This document shows, in pieces, positions 1 to 7,448 of a stretch of 13,371 nt of DNA. The notes beneath the pieces were generated by a model. The model did not search any database, had not been told where the DNA came from, and saw only the letters and a list, made by a program, of their open reading frames with translations. The position numbers and the translations under genes were made by a program. Position 1 is the first letter of the stretch. Every line of letters begins with the position of its first letter. The DNA comes from a bacterium (lineage in GTDB: Bacteria > Patescibacteriota > WWE3 > 2-01-FULL-39-13 > JAQBTZ01), in the NCBI GenBank assembly GCA_027624675.1, contig JAQBTZ010000009.1, positions 1-13,371 on the forward strand, in the 5' to 3' direction.

Positions 1-8
1 TTTTTCAT
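1..8 (-). CDS. Possible start of a gene running off the left edge
   Basis: An ATG on the minus strand at bases 8-6 follows the rsmH stop codon after six bases (tataag) and is followed by AAA before the window ends. In dcw clusters a small FtsL-like membrane protein gene commonly follows rsmH, so a start here is plausible. Fewer than three codons are visible, so the product cannot be identified and the start itself is only a guess from position. Confidence 0.2.
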
Positions 9-14
9 CTTATA

Positions 15-923
15 TTAATTAATTTGTAATACAGTTAATCTTGCGCTTCTTGACCTTGGGTTTGCTATAACCTCTTGGTCGTCTGCCTCAAATGATTCTG
101 CTTTAATATTCAGATCCGATCGCTCTGTTATAAACTCGGTTACTAGTTTTTCTTCTAACGAATGAAAGGTTATAGTTAATATCCTTCCTTCAGTCTCAAG
201 AGCCAAAGCGATCTTAGGTAAAGTAATCTGAATGCTGTGTAACTCATCGTTTACAGCTATTCTTAACGCTTGAAATATTCTAGTTGCTGGGTGCAGTTTC
301 TTTCTTTCCTTAACCGGACAAACTCTTAAAATTAAATCTGCTAGTTCTTTTGTTGTTGTTATCTGCTGTATCTTTCTAATCTTTACAATCTCCCTTGCAT
401 ACATTTTTGAAAATCTGTCCTCACCGTATCTATTAAAAAGGTCTCCTAATTCATTTACACTTAGTACGTTAATTAAATCTTTTGCTGTAATAGTTAAATT
501 TTTATCCATTCTCATATCTAAAGCCTCATCCCTCATAAAACTAAAACCCCTTTTCGATCCTTCTATCTGGTAGCTACTCATCCCAAAATCAAATAAAACT
601 GATTTAAATTTCTGTTCGTGTATATATTTATCAAAATTTTCAAAATTTGAGTTAACAATGTTTAACTTTTGGTCTTCTTTCTGTAAAGAAACCATATTTT
701 CTGTAGTTTCAAGCTCTCTCCAACCAAGTTTTTTATACTTTTCAATTAAAAAAGCAAAACTATCTTGGTCTTGATCTAGGGCAAAACAATTTGCTCCTAA
801 ACCTAAGGCTAAATCTAGATGTCCTCCACCTCCAGCTGTCATGTCAATGTGCCAATCACCCTTAGTAATGTTTAGATGATTTAATATTTGCTTAGTTAAG
901 ACAGGCTCGTGGCTAAATTCCAT
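15..923 (-). CDS. rsmH: 16S rRNA (cytosine(1402)-N(4))-methyltransferase RsmH
   Basis: RsmH (MraW) methylates N4 of C1402 in 16S rRNA in the ribosomal decoding centre, using S-adenosylmethionine. The 302-residue protein is near the usual family length and carries the family signatures in order: HEPVL at residues 5-9, the SAM-binding loop DMTAGGGGH at 27-35, LDQDQDS at 49-55, FDFGMSS at 111-117, RGFSF at 125-129, ALDMRMD at 134-140, HPATRIFQALRIAVNDEL at 211-228, TFHSLEE at 252-258 and the C-terminal NPRSRSARL at 288-296. The stretch at about 64-92 between the early Rossmann strands looks longer than usual. The ATG lies 10 bases after the mraZ stop, without a clear Shine-Dalgarno sequence (gaaataaaat), so it is probably co-transcribed and translationally linked with mraZ. 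The mraZ-rsmH pair is the classic head of the dcw cluster. Confidence 0.96.
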   Translation of the reverse strand: MEFSHEPVLTKQILNHLNITKGDWHIDMTAGGGGHLDLALGLGANCFALDQDQDSFAFLIEKYKKLGWRELETTENMVSLQKEDQKLNIVNSNFENFDKYIHEQKFKSVLFDFGMSSYQIEGSKRGFSFMRDEALDMRMDKNLTITAKDLINVLSVNELGDLFNRYGEDRFSKMYAREIVKIRKIQQITTTKELADLILRVCPVKERKKLHPATRIFQALRIAVNDELHSIQITLPKIALALETEGRILTITFHSLEEKLVTEFITERSDLNIKAESFEADDQEVIANPRSRSARLTVLQIN

Positions 924-933
924 ATTTTATTTC

Positions 934-1368
934 TTAATTTGATAACTCTACTGATATTTTATTAAGGTGCTCTTGCCAATTGGTACTCGACCAAATCTCA
1001 AAATGATCCCCTGCTCCAATAATGTAAACTTCATTTTCTAGTGCTGCGTAATCTGTAAGGTTAGTTGGTACTACAAATCTGCCTTGACTATCCAAATCTG
1101 TCTCAGTTGCTCCAGAATACAAATACCTTTTTAACTTTCTCGATTCCTTATCAAATAACGATAAATCAATGTGCTTATTAGCTTCTAACATCCACTGTGC
1201 CTTATCAAAACCGTATACACACTTTTCAAGCCCTCTAATTAATATAACCTGGTTTCCGTCTATTGCCTCACGCAACTTTTTAGGTAAAGCCAACCTATTA
1301 CCCTTAGTAAAACTAGGCTTATATTCTCCTAAAAATAACTGATTGATTGTTTCACCATTATTCACCAC
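934..1368 (-). CDS. mraZ: Transcriptional regulator MraZ
   Basis: MraZ is a ring-forming DNA-binding protein with two AbrB/SpoVT-like swapped-hairpin repeats that binds repeats upstream of its own gene and controls the dcw operon. The first repeat opens with LFLGEYKPSF and contains KGNRLALPKKLREAI; the second contains TDLDSQGRFVVP, matching the family DxKGR pattern (degenerate, TKGNR, in the first copy). I place the start at GTG 1368 (144 residues, a normal length); a second GTG at 1365 is equally possible. The frame stays open to a TTG at 1476, but that extension crosses a probable operator and has no family counterpart. Most relatives begin right at FLGEY, so about 11 residues are extra here; one added T in the T5 run at 1331-1335 would instead join an ATG at 1358 to FLGEY. 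rsmH follows 10 bases downstream. Confidence 0.9.
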   Translation of the reverse strand: MVNNGETINQLFLGEYKPSFTKGNRLALPKKLREAIDGNQVILIRGLEKCVYGFDKAQWMLEANKHIDLSLFDKESRKLKRYLYSGATETDLDSQGRFVVPTNLTDYAALENEVYIIGAGDHFEIWSSTNWQEHLNKISVELSN

Positions 1369-1388
1369 TTGGTATCCATTTAACACCA
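1353..1388 (-). promoter_or_regulatory. Probable MraZ box: four TGG-repeats at helical spacing
   Basis: On the minus strand TGGTG, TGGAT, TGGTG and TGGTG begin at 1388, 1378, 1367 and 1357, that is 10, 11 and 10 bases apart, so they lie on about the same face of the helix. Known MraZ operators are short G-rich direct repeats (TGGGN in E. coli) separated by five bases immediately upstream of mraZ. Position and period fit; the exact repeat differs. The array overlaps the assigned GTG start. Autoregulation is an inference from this resemblance. Confidence 0.5.
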
Positions 1389-1476
1389 AAAGGCACAAAA
1401 AAAGAACCCGAATGATAGGCGAAGGGTGGAGTGAATTATGAAAACAGAAAAAATTAACTAATAATCCTTTAACCAA

Positions 1477-1507
1477 GCCATTACCAACCCCGAGGGTTTG
1501 TAATGGC
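1477..1507. other. Strong hairpin in the glyS-mraZ gap
   Basis: Left arm GCCATTACCAACCC (1477-1490) and right arm GGGTTTGTAATGGC (1494-1507) pair at 13 of 14 positions around a three-base loop, with one internal mismatch (1485/1499). No T-run follows directly on either strand; on the minus strand the nearest one lies about 24 bases further on. It could be a Rho-independent-like end for glyS, a leader structure of an mraZ transcript, or a protein site. The structure is directly visible; its role is not. Confidence 0.55.
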
Positions 1508-1599
1508 GGTATATAAGAACTTTTATATTTAATATTGAGAAAATAAATGTTTTAAAACTATTTTGGGGCACTAAAATACGTAAATCAGGAAATAAATGG

Positions 1600-2982
1600 T
1601 CACATTAACTGCTCTTTACAATATGAGTCTAAATTTTTAATTAAAATTTTTTTTTGTAACATCGTATCTCTATCTCTTACTGTTACTTCTCCCGTTTCAA
1701 GTGTGTCGTAATCGATTGTTATACAGTACGGTGTACCTATTTCGTCTTGGTACTTATATCTTTTTCCAATATTTCCTCTGTCGTCCCAGTAGGTGTTGTA
1801 TTTGTCTGAAAGCAGCTCGAACACCTGTTTTGCCTTTTTTGTTATCTCCTCTTTATTTGAAACAAGTGGAAATACTGCAATTTTGTATGGTGCTAGTTTT
1901 GGGCTAAGTTTTAAAACTACCCTTGTTTCTTCTACTGTGTAGGCGTTATCAAGTACCATAAAAAACATTCTGTTTACTCCAACTGCTGGTTCTATTACAT
2001 GTGGAACTATTTTTTCACTTGTGTAAGGGTCGGTATATTGTAGTTTTGCTCCAGAGTACTTTATGTGCTGGTTTAAATCGTAGTTTGTTCGGTATGCTAC
2101 TCCCCAAAGCTCTTTCCAACCAAATGGGAATTTATAATCAAGATCAAATGTTTCCTTACTGTAATGACTTCTTTCTTTGTCTGTATGTTTTCTCCATCTT
2201 GTATTTTCTTCATTAACACCTAATGTATTAACAACAAAGTTTTTCATATTCTCTTTCCAAGCATTAAGTAACTCTTCCCAGTTAGATTTTTCTGGATCAA
2301 AAAAATACTCAATCTCTGCCTGCTCAAACTCAAATGTTCGGAAAACAAACTGTCCAAGTGTTACCTCGTTTCTAAAGCTTTTACCTATCTGCCCTACTCC
2401 AAAGGGTAGTACTACCCTTGTAGAGTCTAATATATTTTTAAAGTTTGAAAATATTCCTTGTGCTGTTTCTCCTCTTAAATATACATCGTCTTTTCCACCT
2501 TCTAATACTCCTATACTTGTTCGCATTAACAAATCGAATTTTTTAGGTTGGCTAAATGTGTTTCCGTCTGGACTTTTTAATTTATTTTCTACTATAAATT
2601 TTGCCATCTCTTCACGTGTTAAATCTTCAACCACTAATTCTTGAAACCCCTTATGTTTTTCTATAAAATTTTCAATTAAATGATCAACTCTGTATCTTTT
2701 ATTTGTAACTATATCTTCGACAACTAATTCATCAAATCCACCTACATGACCACTTGCTTCCCATGTTTTTGGATGCAAAATAATTTGTGAGTCTATTCCT
2801 ACCATGTCTGCCCTTTTTTCTATAAACTCTTTCCACCACAAATCTTTAATGTTTTTAAGTAACTGAACTCCTAACGGACCGTAATCATAGCTACTTGCTA
2901 TTCCACCGTAAATTTCTGATGTTGGATATACAAATCCTCGTCTTTTACAAAGTGATACTATTTCTTCAAATTTTTTATTCAT
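1600..2982 (-). CDS. glyS: Glycyl-tRNA synthetase, homodimeric class II type
   Basis: This enzyme charges tRNA-Gly with glycine in the cytosol. At 460 residues it matches the single-chain alpha2 form (often called glyQS), not the split GlyQ/GlyS form. Visible elements in order: RRGFVYP (14-20), YGGIASSYDYGPLG (25-38), the motif 1 region with WEASGHVGGF (74-83), LRGETAQGIF (169-178; relatives have LRPETAQ), class II motif 2 FRNEVTLGQFVFRTFEFEQ (203-221), motif 3 HVIEPAVGVNRMF (328-340), and a C-terminal anticodon-binding domain from about residue 360 (LAPYKIAVFPL, then DDRGNIGKRYKYQDEIGTPYC). The motif 2 loop reads TLGQ where many bacteria have TPRN, a divergent but intact form. The ATG is two bases after the recO stop with no Shine-Dalgarno sequence, which suggests translational coupling to recO. 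Confidence 0.96.
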   Translation of the reverse strand: MNKKFEEIVSLCKRRGFVYPTSEIYGGIASSYDYGPLGVQLLKNIKDLWWKEFIEKRADMVGIDSQIILHPKTWEASGHVGGFDELVVEDIVTNKRYRVDHLIENFIEKHKGFQELVVEDLTREEMAKFIVENKLKSPDGNTFSQPKKFDLLMRTSIGVLEGGKDDVYLRGETAQGIFSNFKNILDSTRVVLPFGVGQIGKSFRNEVTLGQFVFRTFEFEQAEIEYFFDPEKSNWEELLNAWKENMKNFVVNTLGVNEENTRWRKHTDKERSHYSKETFDLDYKFPFGWKELWGVAYRTNYDLNQHIKYSGAKLQYTDPYTSEKIVPHVIEPAVGVNRMFFMVLDNAYTVEETRVVLKLSPKLAPYKIAVFPLVSNKEEITKKAKQVFELLSDKYNTYWDDRGNIGKRYKYQDEIGTPYCITIDYDTLETGEVTVRDRDTMLQKKILIKNLDSYCKEQLM

Positions 2983-2984
2983 AA

Positions 2985-3617
2985 TTACACCATTAAATTA
3001 ACTTTTTTAAACTTTTTTTCTAATACATTTTCCGAGTAATCTTGTATTACATCAGAAAGTTTCTTAACCATCTCTGCATTATACTTTATCTTTAGTAAGT
3101 TTTCTAAGTTATTTGTAGAAAGTAGATCAAATAGCTCTTGTACCTCTTTTATTTCAGGTCGTGGCATCTTATATCCATTCATCTCTAAATAACCTAATTC
3201 AAATGACTTTAACACTAACACTGAGGTTAGCTTACTCTTACTTTTATCTATTCTATCAAGGGTTAATATTAATCTATTAAACAACTTACTGCCACTAGCA
3301 TCATCATACTCAAAATGTGATAAAATTTCAGTTAAATAGTAGGCTAAACCAATCTTGAAAAGGTCTTTTTTAAGATCTATATAGTCATTTATAACTTCTG
3401 CCTCTGTTACTATATCAAGCGATTTTCCTTTTGAGATCTGCACAGACACAAGATTTATTAGATCAATATTGCCACCCTTTTTCGAGGTGATTTTTCTTGC
3501 TCCTTTAACTATTGTATCAAGAACACCATACTCTGCAGATAAAAGTTTAATAATTCTATCACTATCATTAATTTTGGTGTGCTTAATTACTACAGCTTTA
3601 CAACTATATGATGGCAT
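2985..3617 (-). CDS. recO: DNA repair protein RecO
   Basis: RecO helps load RecA onto SSB-coated DNA and anneals strands in the RecFOR recombination pathway. The 210-residue protein starts with the family OB-fold (residues 1-80: SCKAVVIKHTKINDSDRII, then LSAEYGVLDTIVKGARK) followed by a helical domain (LAYYLTEILSHF, LVLKSFELGYLEMNGYKMPRP). It is shorter than typical RecO (about 240 residues), and the zinc-binding cysteine cluster that usually follows the 'LGY.P' segment is absent; the only cysteine visible is near the N-terminus. The gene starts 24 bases after the DUF4012 stop with TTATTATTATG and no Shine-Dalgarno sequence, and ends two bases before glyS. Assignment rests on the N-terminal pattern, length and position; the C-terminal half alone would be hard to identify. 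Confidence 0.85.
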   Translation of the reverse strand: MPSYSCKAVVIKHTKINDSDRIIKLLSAEYGVLDTIVKGARKITSKKGGNIDLINLVSVQISKGKSLDIVTEAEVINDYIDLKKDLFKIGLAYYLTEILSHFEYDDASGSKLFNRLILTLDRIDKSKSKLTSVLVLKSFELGYLEMNGYKMPRPEIKEVQELFDLLSTNNLENLLKIKYNAEMVKKLSDVIQDYSENVLEKKFKKVNLMV

Positions 3618-3641
3618 AATAATAATTTTTTAATTGAGAAA

Positions 3642-5642
3642 TTATTTATACTGTAAAGATTTTCTGTCGATGTACATATCTCCAACTAAAACAGTCTGGA
3701 TTTTCTTACCATTTATATTGATATTTATTGGCGTATCTTTTTCACCTATCTGCTTTTGTATCAATAACTTATAATTATTTATATCTATACTTGATGGTAA
3801 TTCGTATACATACTCAGCAACAAATTTCCCGTTTTGATCTATCTCAAAGTATCCGTCAAAATATGTCTTACCTGACTCCTTATCCTCACCTGTTTTTGCC
3901 TTTAAATCCCACTTACTGTTATTAAGTGATTTTGCAGATATTAACTTAGAACCTGTAGGAACATAAACTCTAAAATAGTTTCGATAAAAGGTTACAAATT
4001 TCCACCATTCTGGTGAGTTAGGATTAATATTTGTCAAAGTAACTGTTGCTATATTTTTTCCATCTTTTTTCTCTAGTTTGTAATCCATTTCCCTAGTTAC
4101 TAGATAATCCCTTTTTCCTGCTCCAAGGTTACTGTTAACTACACTTAGATAATCACTGGTGTTCTCAACCTTTTTAATCGAACCACCAAATCCTAAGTCT
4201 TCAAATACTTTCTGTGTCTCAGGGTCAGCTGAGTTAAGTATTACCTGCTTACTTTCCATTAAGTAAACTGCCTCTTTTATTAGTGGCGCTAAAGTCTCTG
4301 GGGATGCATTAAATGCTCTAAACATTAAGTTGTTCATTAAAAACTTTATTATGTCTTTTCTTCCTTTTACCTCACTTAACTCTTCTCCTGCTATTCTTTC
4401 CATCTCCATAAATACATTATCTGCAGTAAACTCTCTTTCCTCTACGTAAACTGAACCTGTATCAGTTGGAAAATATCTACCCTCAACTTTTACTGCCCCT
4501 AATACTTTTAACAAACTTTTAACTACTGTTGTGTTTGCCTGAAATATTCCATCTATCTCTTGTGGTAAGTATCCATTTTTGTTCCAGAAATTTGTAATCA
4601 TAAAATTTGAGGCTGTTGGAAAGTCTGGACTTACACTAGTAGCATCCCTAGCATGAAGTAAATCTTGCTTTAAAAGTTCTACGATAAAAGGTGGAGGAGT
4701 AAGCTGTTTTAAGTCGTTTCTATCCCGATCTATATCATAAGTATCTATAGTAAAAGTTAAATCCGCTACACCCTCGTTTACGTCCATAAGTACAACATAA
4801 GTATTAAATCCGCCAGACATTCTTTGTTCATTTTCATTAGCCATTAATACCATGTATGTTTTTGGCTTATCAAAACCCATTACTTCTGGCAATTTTGAAA
4901 GACCAACCTTAATTGCAGGCATTTTTTGATTTAACTGTCTTACTGTTTCTTGGGCTGTAATAATATTACTTCTAACCTGTTTCCCTTGTATCATTTCTGG
5001 ATAACGTGATGGATCAATTTTATTTAGCTCTTTTTCCATAGCTACTAGCTCTACAGAAACTTTATCCAGTGCTGGTGCATATTCTGGAAGGATTTTCATT
5101 AGGTTAAAAATTCTTTCCTGGTTACTTATCTCTTTAACCTCAGGCTGATCTTTTGTCTTAAAACCTAGTACATCTGCAAACTGTGTTGCATTATCCACAG
5201 CAATATATGCTGATTCTATACCATGCTCTCCTGCTTTAAATATGTTATCTATATCCTCCATGTATGTATTAGTAAAAGGGATATGTTTATATAAAGCAAA
5301 ACGCTTATCAACTGATACTTGTAATTTTGACAAATCTGCTTTTGATGATGTAATACCATCTTTTAACTGATCTAAATCTTGGTTTTTTAAAGCAACTTTA
5401 ATAACATTTGTAGAATTTACAAACGTATCAAAATCTTTTTTAACTTGTAATGCTGGTAATACTACTAAAAAGAAAACAAATAATGCGATTACAAAAAGAA
5501 AAATTCCGACTATTTTTAATATCTTAAAGATACCCTTAAAACGGTTAGAATCTAAATTATCCTTTTTCTTAAAAAACCTAAAGTTAAAATTTAGTTTAGG
5601 TAAGGATGCTCTATTTTGTTTTGGTTTCCACATTGTCAACAT
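3642..5642 (-). CDS. DUF4012-family membrane-anchored protein
   Basis: This 666-residue protein has a basic cytoplasmic N-terminus (residues 1-37), one transmembrane helix (about 38-66) and a large extracytoplasmic part, first helical (70-250), then the DUF4012 domain. Recognisable hallmarks are TYMVLMANENEQRMSGGF (262-279; family pattern YLvlfqNn.E.R.tGGF), TFTIDTYDID (296-305), LHARDATSVSPDFPTAS (329-345) and EIDGIFQANTTVVKSLLKVLGAVKV (362-386), followed by beta-rich segments ending in YFRVYVPTGSKLISA. The family has no established biochemical function; its members often sit beside exopolysaccharide glycosyltransferase genes, as this one does next to a PglC-like transferase, so a role in cell-surface polymer handling is an inference. 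The first ATG (5642) has no Shine-Dalgarno sequence; an ATG three codons later (5633) has TACTAT seven bases upstream and is an alternative. Followed by recO after 24 bases. Confidence 0.88.
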   Translation of the reverse strand: MLTMWKPKQNRASLPKLNFNFRFFKKKDNLDSNRFKGIFKILKIVGIFLFVIALFVFFLVVLPALQVKKDFDTFVNSTNVIKVALKNQDLDQLKDGITSSKADLSKLQVSVDKRFALYKHIPFTNTYMEDIDNIFKAGEHGIESAYIAVDNATQFADVLGFKTKDQPEVKEISNQERIFNLMKILPEYAPALDKVSVELVAMEKELNKIDPSRYPEMIQGKQVRSNIITAQETVRQLNQKMPAIKVGLSKLPEVMGFDKPKTYMVLMANENEQRMSGGFNTYVVLMDVNEGVADLTFTIDTYDIDRDRNDLKQLTPPPFIVELLKQDLLHARDATSVSPDFPTASNFMITNFWNKNGYLPQEIDGIFQANTTVVKSLLKVLGAVKVEGRYFPTDTGSVYVEEREFTADNVFMEMERIAGEELSEVKGRKDIIKFLMNNLMFRAFNASPETLAPLIKEAVYLMESKQVILNSADPETQKVFEDLGFGGSIKKVENTSDYLSVVNSNLGAGKRDYLVTREMDYKLEKKDGKNIATVTLTNINPNSPEWWKFVTFYRNYFRVYVPTGSKLISAKSLNNSKWDLKAKTGEDKESGKTYFDGYFEIDQNGKFVAEYVYELPSSIDINNYKLLIQKQIGEKDTPINININGKKIQTVLVGDMYIDRKSLQYK

Positions 5643-5672
5643 AGTATGTTAATAAGTCTCGCTTTTTTTTAC

Positions 5673-5694
5673 AAAAAATGCAATAGGGATATTG
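5673..5694 (-). terminator. Weak candidate terminator after the sugar transferase gene
   Basis: On the minus strand CAATA-TCCC-TATTG (5694-5681) forms a five-pair A/T-rich stem and is followed by CATTTTTTG, giving a run of six T (5678-5673). The layout resembles a Rho-independent terminator, but the stem is weak and such patterns arise by chance in AT-rich DNA. Confidence 0.22.
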
Positions 5695-5703
5695 TTTCTA
5701 AGC

Positions 5704-6345
5704 TTAAAACGCGCCCTCCCCTTTTATTACTGCATATGGTGTTTTTATTAATATCTCAATATCAAACACGATACTCTTTTTCTTGGCGTATAAACAATCC
5801 ATATTAATTCTGGAATCAAAATCAATACTAGATCTTCCACTTACCTGCCAATAACCTGTTATTCCTGGATTAACTGTTCCTATCTCTATTAGTTTTTCTT
5901 TATTGATAGGGCTTTTTGAGGCATACAGTTCATATTCATCGACCCTTAATGCCCTTGGTCCTACTACACTCATATCTCCCTTTAGTACATTTAACATCTG
6001 AGGAAATTCATCAATAGAGTATTTTCTTATAAATCTTCCAAATTTAGTTACTCTTGGGTCGTTTTTTACCTTGTTACTTCCCGACCTCATCTCGTTGTAT
6101 AATTTTTTATCCTTAAACAAGATATCATCAGCATTAACAATCATAGATCTAAATTTGTAAAAGTTAAATGGGGTCTTGTTCTTTCCTATACGTACTTGAG
6201 TATAAAAAGGGTTATGGAAATCCTGCATAAATATTATAATCATGCTTACTAAATAAATTGGTGAAAAGATAAAGATAAACATTGTTGCAAAAACAATATC
6301 TATCAGTCTTTTTGGAAATGTATAAAGAAAAAAATTATCTTTCAT
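5704..6345 (-). CDS. PglC/WcaJ-like phosphoglycosyl transferase (bacterial sugar transferase)
   Basis: Proteins of this family (PF02397) move a sugar phosphate from a nucleotide sugar to the polyprenyl phosphate carrier on the cytoplasmic face of the membrane, the first membrane step of polysaccharide or glycan assembly. The 213-residue chain is the minimal catalytic form, without the extra N-terminal transmembrane domain of WcaJ. Features: KRLIDIV (12-18), a re-entrant hydrophobic helix with a Ser-Pro break (S28-P29), FNFYKFRSM (60-68), DPRVTKFGRFIRK (96-108), the catalytic Asp-Glu pair D112-E113 in SIDEFPQ, LKGDMSVVGPR (121-131), PGITGYWQVSGR (160-171) and the usual C-terminal ending (IEILIKTPYAVIKGEGAF). 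The sugar cannot be read from the sequence. It lies 35 bases downstream of the GT4 gene and is preceded by a promoter-like TATAAT. Confidence 0.93.
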   Translation of the reverse strand: MKDNFFLYTFPKRLIDIVFATMFIFIFSPIYLVSMIIIFMQDFHNPFYTQVRIGKNKTPFNFYKFRSMIVNADDILFKDKKLYNEMRSGSNKVKNDPRVTKFGRFIRKYSIDEFPQMLNVLKGDMSVVGPRALRVDEYELYASKSPINKEKLIEIGTVNPGITGYWQVSGRSSIDFDSRINMDCLYAKKKSIVFDIEILIKTPYAVIKGEGAF

Positions 6346-6362
6346 AATAATAAAGTTACAGT

Positions 6363-6391
6363 ATTATATGATATATAAACTTAATTGTAAC
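6363..6391 (-). promoter_or_regulatory. Candidate sigma-70-type promoter for the sugar transferase gene
   Basis: On the minus strand GTTACA (6391-6386, four of six to TTGACA) is separated by 17 bases from a perfect TATAAT (6368-6363). Initiation about seven bases beyond would give a leader of roughly 10 bases before the ATG at 6345. The -35 box overlaps the last codons of the GT4 gene. The match is good, but TATAAT is not rare in DNA this AT-rich. Confidence 0.4.
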
Positions 6392-7448
6392 TAACCAGCT
6401 CGTAATAAACTTTTAAAGTTTCCTTAATAAAACTATTAGATTCGTACTGTTTTAATACTTCTATTCCTTTTTTTATTAATTTATCTCTGTTATCAATATC
6501 TTCAAGAGATTGTAGTTTTTCAATTAGGTCTGCAACATTATTTTGTTTAAAAAATAACGCACCATCTTTATAAATTTCTTGTAAAACCTTAATTTCCGTA
6601 CAAACCACAGGGCAACGATAACTCATTGCCTCTAAACCAGGCAAACCAAAACCTTCGTCTACAGTTGGGAAAACAAAGGCAAATGCATTGGAATAAAGTG
6701 TCCCAAGTTCTGTATCATCAACATATCCTTTAAAAACTACAAGGTGATCAACACCCAGTTTATTTACAAGATCTTTTAATTTTATTACAGATGCATCTTC
6801 TTTCCCCACAATTATAAGTTTTCTATTAATCTGCTTTATAGATTCAATCAAAAACCTAACATTCTTATGACCATATGTATTTCCTACATAAATCAAATAC
6901 CGCTCATTATCACTTGGAAAACTAGCTCTACTATTATCAAAATCAATACTGTTATAAACAACTGTAACTTTTGATGATTTTAATTTTAACTTAGAAATTA
7001 TCTCGTCTTTTACAAAATTAGACACAGTTATTATTTTAACGGTACTTTTACGCAGTAATTGTAATGTGATATTTAGTAATACAATTTTTATGTATCTTTT
7101 AACACTCATCTTCTCATACGTCTTTAACATTATTAAGTCGTGTATTGTGACAAGCATCTTTCCCGTATAGAAAACTGGGAAATTGATATTTGGTGAGTGA
7201 AATAGATCTGGAGATAATTTATTAAGTAGTTGAGACAATCTAAACTGTTCTTTGATTGTATACCAATTAAAATCTGCTAATACTTTATGAAAATTCTGAC
7301 CTAAATCTAAATTTTCAAACTCATCTGGCAATAAAAGTAAGTAATACTCGTTTTTAGTATCAAGTTTTTCAAGCCCTAACACTAAATTTCTAATATATCT
7401 GCCTATTCCTGTTTCATTCCACATCCTAGCATCAATTACAATTTTCAT
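6381..7448 (-). CDS. GT4-family glycosyltransferase
   Basis: A cytoplasmic or membrane-peripheral GT-B enzyme that transfers a sugar from a nucleotide donor to a lipid-linked acceptor. I start it at ATG 7448 (355 residues) because MKIVIDARMWNETGIGRY is the canonical GT4 opening with its acceptor-side G-I-G loop; the frame also allows a GTG at 7463, which adds only MYYYH. Other features: the HSPNINFP and TIHDLI segments (84-106; the HD pair is at 103-104), VSNF at 142-145, YLIYVGNTYGHKNVRFLIE (184-202) opening the C-terminal nucleotide-sugar domain, and EGFGLPGLE (265-273) giving the E-x7-E motif. The overall pattern resembles mannosyltransferases of the WbdA/MtfB kind, and a GDP-mannose-forming enzyme is encoded nearby, so mannose is a reasonable guess, no more. 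It is transcribed divergently from the serine hydrolase gene. Confidence 0.92.
   Translation of the reverse strand: MKIVIDARMWNETGIGRYIRNLVLGLEKLDTKNEYYLLLLPDEFENLDLGQNFHKVLADFNWYTIKEQFRLSQLLNKLSPDLFHSPNINFPVFYTGKMLVTIHDLIMLKTYEKMSVKRYIKIVLLNITLQLLRKSTVKIITVSNFVKDEIISKLKLKSSKVTVVYNSIDFDNSRASFPSDNERYLIYVGNTYGHKNVRFLIESIKQINRKLIIVGKEDASVIKLKDLVNKLGVDHLVVFKGYVDDTELGTLYSNAFAFVFPTVDEGFGLPGLEAMSYRCPVVCTEIKVLQEIYKDGALFFKQNNVADLIEKLQSLEDIDNRDKLIKKGIEVLKQYESNSFIKETLKVYYELVSYN

Noticed and set aside
1417..1460. Plus-strand GGGTGGAG followed by ATG (1438) with a seven-codon frame, as a leader peptide
   Set aside because: The frame ends after seven codons, and no plus-strand gene follows that it could regulate.
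1369..1476. Extension of mraZ to a TTG at 1476 (180 residues)
   Set aside because: The added residues have no MraZ counterpart, cross the repeat array, and begin with a TTG right at the edge of the hairpin; an open frame alone does not support them.
1701..2644. Three plus-strand open frames of 68-155 codons within glyS
   Set aside because: They lie antisense to a well-supported synthetase gene, have no recognisable domain, and read as cysteine/leucine-rich shadow sequence.
3728..3925. Plus-strand open frame of 65 codons inside the DUF4012 gene
   Set aside because: Antisense shadow without an initiation signal or recognisable product.
5616..5807. Plus-strand open frame spanning the DUF4012 / sugar transferase gap
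   Set aside because: It overlaps two well-supported minus-strand genes and shows no domain or ribosome binding site.
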